A DNA stretch of 8,507 bases, taken from the NCBI GenBank assembly GCA_934776915.1, contig CAKVNA010000030.1, forward strand, positions 1 through 8,507, written 5' to 3'. The DNA is from an uncultured Clostridia bacterium (GTDB lineage Bacteria; Bacillota; Clostridia; Christensenellales; UBA1242). The position numbers and the translations under genes were made by a program. The notes under the pieces were generated by a model that was not told where the DNA came from, did no database searches, and worked only from the letters and a program-made list of their open reading frames with translations. Shown piece after piece: positions 1 to 5,703 of this stretch. Within the stretch, counting starts at the first letter, position 1; every line of letters starts with the position of its first letter.

Positions 1-80
1 TTGCTAAAAATCATTCAAAAACCCCATAAATATACCAAAAATTCATATAAAAAATGAATATTTTTATACAAAAATCGAAT

Positions 81-119
81 AAAAACTAGGCGTTTTTGTC
101 AAAAAATGCTAGGTTTTTT
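81..119 (-). terminator. Likely intrinsic terminator of the thioesterase gene
   Basis: On the minus strand an A-run, a CCTAG-containing arm and a T-run are laid out as a long imperfect hairpin. The arms 81-97 and 101-119 pair with G-U wobbles and one A-A mismatch, and the loop is about three bases. The minus-strand transcript ends in a U-run at 85-81. The thioesterase stop codon (86-88) lies inside the distal arm, as in other compact gene ends in this window. The stem is AT-rich and imperfect, so this is a moderate call. Confidence 0.45.
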
Positions 120-622
120 ATGTCAAAAAACTCATATTTTGGGGCGTCATGGTCGTGAAACCATTCCGTCTTTTCAAAGTTGTCCGTTCCCGTTATAACA
201 TTAACTGGGGCTTTGAAATATGTCGCTTCACACTCTGCAAGAAGTGTTCCCTCCCCATCTTCCACAAAACCTTTTGCAACAAAAATTCTTGAGGTGTCAC
301 GAGTTATTTTGCCAACGCAAAATATTTTCTTCCCAAGAGGGACAGGCTTTCTATATTTTATTTTAAGGTCACCCGTTACGCCCCACACATCTGGATTTGC
401 AATTTGAACGGCGCGCCCCACTGTTTCGTCAAGCAAGGCACAAATAACCCCGCCGTGCATTCTGTTTGGATAACTTTGATGTTCATTTCTCCCAGTGCAG
501 ACGGCAACAATATAGTCACCTTCCGTTTCATAAAAATGTGCTTGAAGCCCAAGAGCATTGCCCAGCCCACACACAATACAACTGTTTGAATTGTTTTGAA
601 TTTTCGTTACTTTAAGTTTCAT
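86..622 (-). CDS. PaaI-family hotdog-fold acyl-CoA thioesterase
   Basis: This 178-aa cytoplasmic protein is a likely acyl-CoA thioesterase, hydrolysing an acyl-CoA thioester to free acid and CoA. The hotdog signature is visible: H56-G57-G58 followed nine residues later by D65-E66. This is the spacing seen in PaaI-type enzymes, where the Asp is the catalytic carboxylate. The N-terminus has the C-x2-C-G...N-x-L-G-L segment (residues 15-26) common in stand-alone family members, and a conserved strand around residues 88-100 (KYRKPVPLGKK) follows. The start ATG at 622 has a GGGAG-type binding site at a normal distance, and the length suits the family, with some extra C-terminal residues. It is followed by a hairpin that overlaps its stop. 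The natural substrate cannot be read from sequence; phenylacetyl-CoA is not implied because no paa genes are nearby. Family call is firm, specificity unknown. Confidence 0.88.
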   Translation of the reverse strand: MKLKVTKIQNNSNSCIVCGLGNALGLQAHFYETEGDYIVAVCTGRNEHQSYPNRMHGGVICALLDETVGRAVQIANPDVWGVTGDLKIKYRKPVPLGKKIFCVGKITRDTSRIFVAKGFVEDGEGTLLAECEATYFKAPVNVITGTDNFEKTEWFHDHDAPKYEFFDIKNLAFFDKNA

Positions 623-838
623 TTGTTTTATCTCCCTTTTCGTCTTTATATTTCATGCTTTTCGCTTATACTCACAATTTTAGCAACTATTTGTCACTTT
701 TCTTTTTAAAATATATTTTATGTATTTATATTTTCTAAATTTCGCTTATAATCAATACTATAACGATTATAATGAGTTTTTATATTACTCTTTGATTTTT
801 TATGTTATTTTTAACTTTTCCCTATAAAAAACATTCAT
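623..838. other. AT-rich intergenic region between two minus-strand genes
   Basis: No coding potential is visible on either strand. The region must hold the thioesterase promoter unless that gene is read through from the SDR gene. Two exact copies of an 11-mer, TATAAGCGAAA on the minus strand, lie at 660-670 and 740-750, exactly 80 bases apart. Each contains a -10-like TATAAG, but neither has a good -35 at 17 bases, so no promoter is called. There is no convincing SDR terminator. Confidence 0.5.
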
Positions 839-1753
839 TTATTGTTTTGAATCAACACTTTCTTCTTTTGTTTTATCTAATTTGGTTTCACATACATTTT
901 CAATTTTGTTAGCACTGTTGTCAAAGACGTTTTCAAAAGATTTGAGTTTTGCTCTTTGCATAATTTTGCCAATCAAATTGCCAAATTTTTGAGGAGTGTG
1001 CTTGTTAGTGAAGTTTAACAGTTTTGCGTCAAAGCCTAAAATTGCACGGGCTTTTCTCTTTTCTATTGTTTTTACAATTTTTCTTGCCATTTTGTCTGCT
1101 GGCATACTTACCTTGTCAACAACGGCTTTATCTTCTGCGCAAATTGTGTCACGAAGGTTGTCTTTTGAAGAAAACAAGTTTGTTTTTGCAAACCCAGGCA
1201 TTATTGTCGCAACATAAACTTTTCTATTTAGTTCGCTGTGCAAAATTTCACTAAATGACCTAAGCGCTGACTTGCTTGCAGAATATATGGCAGTTCCTGG
1301 GATTATTCCAAGACTTGCTGCACTTGAAATGTTTACAATTGCTGGTTTTTTTGATTGCATAAGAAGTGGTAGCAATGTTCTTATTGCATAAGTTACAGAG
1401 AAAAAGTTTGTGGCGAAAACTCTTTCAAATGTGTCACTTAAGGTGTTTGAAAAGCGTTCAAAAGGAGGCATTGTCCCTGCACAGTTTATTAAAATATCAA
1501 TTTTTATATCGTTTTTTATAAGATATTCTTTAAAATCAAGCCAATTTTGTTCCTTTGACACGTCCATTGGATACATGACAAATTCTCCACCAAGAGCTTG
1601 CACCTTCTCTTGTGTTTTGTGTAAATTTTCAACATTTCTTGCAATTCCCACAATTTTGCAGTGATGCTTTTGTGCTAAAATATAACACATCTCTCGCCCC
1701 AAGCCACTTGATGCCCCAGATATAACAACGGTTTTTTCAAAAAGCCAATTCAT
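839..1753 (-). CDS. Short-chain dehydrogenase/reductase (classical SDR), NAD(P)-dependent
   Basis: This 304-aa Rossmann-fold oxidoreductase interconverts an alcohol and a ketone or aldehyde using NAD(H) or NADP(H). The cofactor loop is S12-G-A-S-S-G-L-G19, a variant of TGxxxGxG. A conserved D64-V65 and the N90-C-A-G93 motif follow. The catalytic tetrad is N116, S144, Y157 and K161 (YSASK). The segment P-G-F-A-x-T-N at about residues 186-192 is the usual PGxxxT loop after the active site. R39 after the second strand would favour NADP, but that is inference. Residues beyond about 240 form a Lys/Glu-rich tail longer than the usual 250-aa SDR, with no visible domain. The start ATG at 1753 has GGAGAG just upstream and a promoter about 20 bases before it. 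Substrate is unknown; it resembles the broad DltE/YqjQ-like group of uncharacterised SDRs. Confidence 0.92.
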   Translation of the reverse strand: MNWLFEKTVVISGASSGLGREMCYILAQKHHCKIVGIARNVENLHKTQEKVQALGGEFVMYPMDVSKEQNWLDFKEYLIKNDIKIDILINCAGTMPPFERFSNTLSDTFERVFATNFFSVTYAIRTLLPLLMQSKKPAIVNISSAASLGIIPGTAIYSASKSALRSFSEILHSELNRKVYVATIMPGFAKTNLFSSKDNLRDTICAEDKAVVDKVSMPADKMARKIVKTIEKRKARAILGFDAKLLNFTNKHTPQKFGNLIGKIMQRAKLKSFENVFDNSANKIENVCETKLDKTKEESVDSKQ

Positions 1754-1771
1754 AATCTCTCCAACGAATAA

Positions 1772-1800
1772 ATTTTAGCAGAAAATTAAAAATTTAACAA
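1772..1800 (-). promoter_or_regulatory. Sigma-A type promoter of the SDR gene
   Basis: Reading the minus strand, the -35 is TTGTTA (1800-1795), the spacer is exactly 17 bases, and the -10 is TAAAAT (1777-1772) preceded by TGC, which gives an extended -10. Transcription would start near 1765, leaving a very short leader that contains the GGAGAG binding site (1762-1757) before the ATG at 1753. Spacing and position support it strongly. Confidence 0.7.
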
Positions 1801-1819
1801 TCATTTTGAGATATACATT

Positions 1820-1978
1820 TCAGTTTAAATTCCAATAAATATTGATTGCTTTTCTCACCATATCATTTCTAACTTTTTGAATGTCTGGAATTGCAGAATT
1901 TGCCGAGTTTTTTTGTGTTTTAAGATAATTGAGGGCTTTTATATGAAAAATACTAATATAATTACATATTTTAGTTGT
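1820..1978 (-). pseudogene. Possible gene remnant: start-less, protein-like open frame
   Basis: On the minus strand an open frame of 52 codons runs from just after a TAA (1981-1979) to a TGA (1822-1820). Its C-terminal part reads like real protein, for example IPDIQKVRNDMVRKAINIYW, with charged, aromatic and small residues in a natural mix, unlike typical AT-rich spacer. It has no ATG, GTG or TTG start near its beginning; the only ATG leaves about 14 codons. No ribosome binding site is seen. It could be the decayed 3' end of a lost gene or a chance open stretch. I do not recognise the family. Confidence 0.3.
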
Positions 1979-1998
1979 TTATTTGTGTATTTTGACTA

Positions 1999-2027
1999 TT
2001 GACAAGGGGCTTGTTGTGGGTTATCAT
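1999..2027 (+). promoter_or_regulatory. Strong sigma-A type promoter of the paralog operon
   Basis: A perfect -35 TTGACA (1999-2004), a 17-base spacer and a -10 TATCAT (2022-2027, five of six consensus bases) are present. Transcription should begin around 2034-2036, giving a leader of under 20 bases that holds GAGGTG (2042-2047), immediately before the ATG at 2052. This is the best promoter in the window. With the terminator at 5295-5330 it frames a two-gene unit. No operator-like inverted repeat overlaps it. Confidence 0.82.
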
Positions 2028-2051
2028 AAACACATAAAAATGAGGTGAAAA

Positions 2052-3482
2052 ATGGGCAGACTGTATAAGAATTTCAATAGTAAAATGTGTCAATGGGAAC
2101 TTTCTGCAAAAGAAAATCAAAAAATAGAAAAAAGTTCTCAAGAACACCGCTTAAATAATGATTCATTTGATGAGCGAGCAGCAAGAAGAAAAAAATATAG
2201 CATTGCAAGCAGTGTTTTTACAAAAGATGGTAAATTGAGCGATAAATTGCAGTGCGACCCATGCGCATACACAGATATAAATAATACACTGGGCGATGAC
2301 ATTTTCTTTGAAAGCATAATAGATAGATATAACAAAATTCTAAATACTGAAAATTTATACAGAGTTCGTCCGCTTATTGATATTCACCCAGGCGGCTTTG
2401 GCAAAAACAATGCCGAAACACTAATTTGGCAAAATCGTGCATTAAAATTGCTTTCGATGAAGAAATATTTTGACAAAGTTGTAAATTTGGCAAATAAAGC
2501 AATCAAAAATAAATTTGGCGAAAACGCAATAACGGAATATGGCATTTCGGGAAATCTTAGACAAAACTCAATGCCGGAAATCAATACAACTGAACTGAGC
2601 GAACAGTATCTTTTTATGCATGACAATAACTTTCTTAAAGCAATTACGCACGCTCCAAAAATTCCTGTTGAAAAATGGAAAATTGTTGAAGATAATGAGG
2701 ATATAAGAAAGATATCTCAAAGATGTATCATGAACATTGACGGACAAATTCTCCTTGGGGCGTCAACTGCAACAATTTTTAAGACTGAAAGTGACAAAGG
2801 CAACAGTATTCAATTTGACGTCTTCTATCGTGGACTCGCAGAGGGTCAATTTAGGGTGGAGCGTTGGGACTATCTTCCACGTGGGACACATTACAATGTC
2901 TTCCTTCCCGCAAAGTCCGTGGCATTTATAAAAGGCATTGTAATGGACAACACAAAATACAGCCACATACACAGACGAACATTAAGACAACGAGTGATAT
3001 TTGGATCAAAGCAATCATGCGATGTTATCCCTGTTCCAATAAACGACGAGCCATATGAACTGGAAAGAAAATTTAACAGTTTTGATGACATGTGCAACTG
3101 CTTTATGGATAACTACAATATTTCAAGCAAAACGCTGGATAAAGACCTTATTGCGACAATTCCACTAAAAGAATTGGGGCTATCACTTTGTCCAAGATTC
3201 AATTCCAAAACACGAAGGGCGGTAGAAGAAGGTTCACTTTCTGTTGAATCTGCTGAATACTTTGACCCAGTGACAATACGATGTGCTAGAAGGTTTGATG
3301 TGGATAGAGATACTACCCAAATTGAAGAAGATTGGTCGCCAATGCAAGAGGATAGCCAACAGTCCTTGAGGTTTGACGGGTTGAGAGATTCAAGTAGTGA
3401 ATGGTTGGCTCGAAGGCTTTGGAAAAAACGTAAAGAAATGGGCGATATGGCAAGTGAAATTCCAAATAGTTATGAAAGATAA
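2052..3482 (+). CDS. Uncharacterised protein, paralog A of a tandem pair
   Basis: This 476-aa protein is of no family I recognise. No signal peptide or membrane segment is visible, so it is probably cytoplasmic. Residues 1-78 are polar and charged with a basic patch (RAARRKK, about 42-48). Residues from about 80 to 460 form a core shared with the next gene. Shared blocks are Y-L-F-M-H-D/N-N (24-residue block with 14 identities by eye), S222-Q-R-C-I-M-N-x-D-G-Q232, F-D-V-F-Y-R-G, R-V-E-R-W-D, Y303-S-H-x-H-R-R-T-x-R-Q-R314, I-P-L-K-E-L-G-L, and I424-E-E-D-W-S-P-M-Q432 followed by SQQxLRFxGLxD. The middle of the core looks strand-rich. The ATG start has GAGGTG four bases upstream and the promoter just before it. 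The stop is 14 bases before the start of paralog B, so the two are co-transcribed. The conserved His, Arg and Trp residues could be functional, but no enzyme class fits. Confidence 0.93.
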   Translation: MGRLYKNFNSKMCQWELSAKENQKIEKSSQEHRLNNDSFDERAARRKKYSIASSVFTKDGKLSDKLQCDPCAYTDINNTLGDDIFFESIIDRYNKILNTENLYRVRPLIDIHPGGFGKNNAETLIWQNRALKLLSMKKYFDKVVNLANKAIKNKFGENAITEYGISGNLRQNSMPEINTTELSEQYLFMHDNNFLKAITHAPKIPVEKWKIVEDNEDIRKISQRCIMNIDGQILLGASTATIFKTESDKGNSIQFDVFYRGLAEGQFRVERWDYLPRGTHYNVFLPAKSVAFIKGIVMDNTKYSHIHRRTLRQRVIFGSKQSCDVIPVPINDEPYELERKFNSFDDMCNCFMDNYNISSKTLDKDLIATIPLKELGLSLCPRFNSKTRRAVEEGSLSVESAEYFDPVTIRCARRFDVDRDTTQIEEDWSPMQEDSQQSLRFDGLRDSSSEWLARRLWKKRKEMGDMASEIPNSYER

Positions 3483-3488
3483 GAGGGG
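3483..3488 (+). promoter_or_regulatory. Ribosome binding site that sets the start of paralog B
   Basis: GAGGGG lies eight bases before ATG 3497. A possible GTG start at 3488 overlaps this site, so it would lose its own binding site. ATG 3497 is therefore preferred and shortens the protein by three residues relative to the longest open frame. Confidence 0.75.
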
Positions 3489-3496
3489 TGAAGAAA

Positions 3497-5296
3497 ATGG
3501 AAAGATATAATAGAATAGCAAGAAAGTTTAAACAATTTGATGAAGAAAAGTTCCTTGCAAAAGAACATGAGCAAACTAACTTTAACGAAGAAAGCTTTCT
3601 TGCAAAAGAAGATGACAATAACAAAATAAGATTTAATGAAGAAAAATTTTTAACGGAAGAAGAATATTCTCCTGCATTTAACGAGAAAAGATTTTTATCT
3701 AAAAGAAATGAAATAGAAGAAGACGAAGAACAAAACTTTGACGAAGAAGGCTTCCTTACAAAAGAACAGGAGAAAGACGAAGAAAGAGGTGTGTTTTTTG
3801 ATGAAGAAAAATTCCTCTTTGACTTCCATTATAAGCAAAGAAAAAATCGTCTGATGAAAATTCACCAAGCGCACAATGATTATCAAGCAGACGAGAGCAA
3901 TCAAAGTGAAGAAAATACACAACAGAGTTTTGTTGTGGAAAATTCCCCTACTGAGGAAGACAAGCAACAATCAAAGATAAGAAAATTGAAAGTTGTTTTG
4001 AAAGAAAGTGTTGAAGAAGATGATAAAAGTTCAGAAGACGAAGAATACAAAAGACCTGAAATTAAGGTCAGATTTACACCAGAAACATATCGCTCATATT
4101 TAAAAGTTTCTGACGCCGAGTTCTTTCAAAGTGTGTTAAACAAATATTCTGACATTTTAAGAACAGATGGCAAATATAGAGAAGAACCATTTTTGAAAGT
4201 AAGAGGAAAAGTTGTGGAAAACGCCGCTTGGCAAAATAGAGCAAACCAAATTATGACTTCTGGGGTGTGCTTTGGAAACCTTTGCAAACTTGCTCAAGAT
4301 GTAATTTGCGAACGCTTTGACGAAGACGCACTGACAGATTATGGCGTTTCAGATGATCTTTACATTGGCTCCATTCCAAGCGCAAGAAATGTTTTGGCAA
4401 AAGAAAACTATCTTTTTATGCATAATAATGTTCTTCTTGATGCCATGATAAAGGCTCCAAAACTTCCTATTGAACCTTGGCAAGAAAATAAGGGGGCATT
4501 TGAAAACACAAAGTTTTATTCGCAAAGATGCATTATGAATGTTGACGGGCAGATTATTCTTTGCCAAAATAGTGTATTTCCAAAAGAAGTTTGCGACAAA
4601 TCCCAAGGCGAAATAAGATTTGATGTTTTCTTTAGAGGCAACAAAAAATGCGACATCAGAGTTGAAAAATGGGACTTTGAGCCAAATTATCAAGAAGTGA
4701 ATAGATACATTGACTCTGAAACAGTATATTTCATTCAAGAAGGAATTGTGCCTGAAAACACGAGATATAGCCATGTTCACAAACGAACAGTTAGACAACG
4801 AATTGTCAATGGCTCGGGTTTCTTCGGCGACATTACACAAACTCCAATTAACAAAGACCCAACAAAACTTGAAAGAAGATACAAGACCTTTAATGATATG
4901 CTAAACAGTTATTTGGACGAGCATAATGTTTCAAATCAAATTTTTGATCAAGGAATGGTCAGCAAATTGCCTCTTAAACAACTTGGGCTTTTGTATTGCC
5001 CACAATATAGTTCTGTGCTTAGAAAAGTTGTAAGCAGTTCAGGGCATCCAGAGGAAAATTCGTGTTACTTTGAACCATACACTGGCGACATTGAGCAAAA
5101 GAGATTTGATATTTATGAAGATAGTTATGTTATTGAGGAAGATTGGTCGCCCATGCAAATGGCAAGTCAACAGACACTTAGATTTACGGGACTTAAGGAT
5201 AAAGAGAGCAGATTTTATGGAAGGCAACTTTGGGAGCAACGCTTAAAAAATCACGACTTGTCAACAGAAGCACCTGGCATGGGACGCTTGAAGTAA
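3497..5296 (+). CDS. Uncharacterised protein, paralog B with N-terminal FDEEKFL repeats
   Basis: This 599-aa protein is the second gene of the operon. Residues 14-107 hold six degenerate repeats of F-[D/N]-E-[E/K]-x-F-L. Residues about 113-190 are a low-complexity, strongly acidic Glu/Asp/Ser/Gln linker. Residues about 205-585 are the core shared with paralog A: YLFMHNN, S342-Q-R-C345, M-N-V-D-G-Q-I (347-353), FDVFFRG, RVEKWD, T422-R-Y-S-H-V-H-K-R-T-V-R-Q-R435, LPLKQLGL, and I546-E-E-D-W-S-P-M-Q554. No signal peptide, membrane helix or known catalytic motif is visible. It probably arose by duplication of the core, with the repeat tail gained in B or lost in A. The tail looks disordered and suited to binding a partner repeatedly. 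The same signature occurs at the N-terminus of the DUF1846 protein encoded downstream. Function is unknown; coding status is certain. Confidence 0.93.
   Translation: MERYNRIARKFKQFDEEKFLAKEHEQTNFNEESFLAKEDDNNKIRFNEEKFLTEEEYSPAFNEKRFLSKRNEIEEDEEQNFDEEGFLTKEQEKDEERGVFFDEEKFLFDFHYKQRKNRLMKIHQAHNDYQADESNQSEENTQQSFVVENSPTEEDKQQSKIRKLKVVLKESVEEDDKSSEDEEYKRPEIKVRFTPETYRSYLKVSDAEFFQSVLNKYSDILRTDGKYREEPFLKVRGKVVENAAWQNRANQIMTSGVCFGNLCKLAQDVICERFDEDALTDYGVSDDLYIGSIPSARNVLAKENYLFMHNNVLLDAMIKAPKLPIEPWQENKGAFENTKFYSQRCIMNVDGQIILCQNSVFPKEVCDKSQGEIRFDVFFRGNKKCDIRVEKWDFEPNYQEVNRYIDSETVYFIQEGIVPENTRYSHVHKRTVRQRIVNGSGFFGDITQTPINKDPTKLERRYKTFNDMLNSYLDEHNVSNQIFDQGMVSKLPLKQLGLLYCPQYSSVLRKVVSSSGHPEENSCYFEPYTGDIEQKRFDIYEDSYVIEEDWSPMQMASQQTLRFTGLKDKESRFYGRQLWEQRLKNHDLSTEAPGMGRLK
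3536..3817 (+). repeat. Six degenerate coding repeats, F-[D/N]-E-E-x-F-L
   Basis: The repeats begin at residues F14, F29, F46, F61, F81 and F101 of paralog B, with spacings of 15, 17, 15, 20 and 20 residues. Each has an aromatic-acidic core followed by L-[A/T/S]-[K/E] and a variable acidic spacer. Conservation is in the protein core; the DNA has diverged at third positions and the spacers vary. This suggests an old array kept for the peptide motif rather than a recent tandem expansion. Confidence 0.85.
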
Positions 5297-5330
5297 AAAT
5301 ATCCCCACCGAAATGGTGGAGATATTTTTT
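5295..5330. terminator. Bidirectional intrinsic terminator between convergent genes
   Basis: The arms 5295-5309 and 5315-5329 pair around the loop GAAAT, with a C/G-rich top (CCACC/GGTGG) and A/T-rich base ending in a T-run (5325-5330). The plus-strand stem has one C-A mismatch (5304/5320), which becomes a G-U wobble in the minus-strand RNA, so the hairpin is fully paired in that direction. The stop codons of paralog B (5294-5296) and the YjzC-like gene (5331-5329) sit at its two feet. Confidence 0.85.
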
Positions 5331-5487
5331 AATTTTCTTTCATATAATAACTTCCGCTGTGTTGAGTTGCTGGAAAGCGTTGACCTTTTTCAAGATAGCA
5401 ACAACCTCCGTTTCTGCCTTGTTCGTCAAAGGCACAATAGTTTCCGCTTTCTGGGGCAACTTCCCCTGGTCTGTAAGATTTGCTCAT
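5329..5487 (-). CDS. Small YjzC-like protein (52 aa), easily missed
   Basis: This short gene was found by reading the minus strand; it is below the usual ORF size cut-off. The protein starts MSKSYRPGEVAPESGNY, where P7-G8-E9-x-A11-P12-x-S14-G15-x-Y17 matches the start of the small Firmicute YjzC-like family, and K34-G35-x-R37-F38-P39-x-T41 matches its second conserved block. It differs in having three cysteines (C18, C29, C30) that could bind metal or form disulfides, and a short C-terminus. A consensus AGGAGG (5499-5494) lies six bases before ATG 5487, the strongest binding site in the window, which together with the motif makes the gene convincing. Its stop lies in the shared terminator. 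The role of the family is unknown to me. Confidence 0.85.
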   Translation of the reverse strand: MSKSYRPGEVAPESGNYCAFDEQGRNGGCCYLEKGQRFPATQHSGSYYMKEN

Positions 5488-5493
5488 AATTTA

Positions 5494-5499
5494 CCTCCT
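5494..5499 (-). promoter_or_regulatory. Consensus AGGAGG ribosome binding site
   Basis: AGGAGG on the minus strand, six bases from ATG 5487. It fixes the start of the 52-aa YjzC-like gene and predicts efficient translation. Confidence 0.85.
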
Positions 5500-5543
5500 A
5501 CAAGTAGTCTTTGCATAATTTCCGGCGATATGCAGAAAATTAT

Positions 5544-5573
5544 TTGGTGAAAAGACACAAAAAATGTTACAAT
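5544..5573 (+). promoter_or_regulatory. Candidate promoter of the DUF1846 gene
   Basis: A -35-like TTGGTG (5544-5549), an 18-base spacer and a -10 TACAAT (5568-5573) preceded by TGT (extended -10) are present. Transcription would begin near 5580 and give a leader of about 124 bases. No riboswitch-like structure was recognised in that leader. It overlaps the minus-strand promoter candidate at 5572-5599. Sequence match is fair, not strong. Confidence 0.4.
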
Positions 5574-5599
5574 TATAAGAATTTTGTTGAAAATGTGAC
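5572..5599 (-). promoter_or_regulatory. Candidate promoter of the YjzC-like gene
   Basis: A perfect -10 TATAAT (5577-5572) on the minus strand with a weaker -35 GTCACA (5599-5594, four of six) at 16 bases. The leader would be about 78 bases to the ATG at 5487. The -10 shares bases with the plus-strand candidate, so the two could not both be bound by polymerase at once. Confidence 0.45.
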
Positions 5600-5688
5600 G
5601 GAAAATACATTTATTTTTTATATTTGATGTTGAATTGGCAAATAAATTTGAAAAGCGGTCATAAAGTTGCATAAAAGCAAAATTGGAT

Positions 5689-5694
5689 AAAAGG
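5689..5694 (+). promoter_or_regulatory. Ribosome binding site that sets the DUF1846 start
   Basis: AAAAGG nine bases before ATG 5704. The longer open frame would begin at TTG 5683, which has no binding site and adds seven residues absent from what I recall of the family, so ATG 5704 is chosen. Confidence 0.6.
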
Positions 5695-5703
5695 AATGAG
5701 GAA

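Noticed and set aside
41..65. Hairpin ATTCAT/ATGAAT with a following T-run as a terminator
   Set aside because: The stem has only six A/T-rich pairs, and no plus-strand gene is seen upstream in the window.
2808..3350. FDVFYRG in the paralogs as the first motif of an ADP-ribosyltransferase fold
   Set aside because: The Arg in an FYRG context recalls such enzymes, but the expected S-T-S and E-x-E motifs in order are not present, and the acidic EEDWSPMQ block does not fit.
3536..3817. CRISPR array or DNA-level tandem repeat
   Set aside because: The repeats are inside a reading frame, diverged at the DNA level and of uneven spacing; they are protein motifs.
4349..4840. 163-aa minus-strand open frame inside paralog B
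   Set aside because: It lies wholly inside a certain gene in the antisense frame, has no binding site and has shadow-like composition. The same holds for the other long antisense frames within the SDR, DUF1846 and VTT genes.
5683..5703. TTG at 5683 as the DUF1846 start
   Set aside because: There is no ribosome binding site before it, while ATG 5704 has AAAAGG at a suitable distance and matches the family N-terminus.
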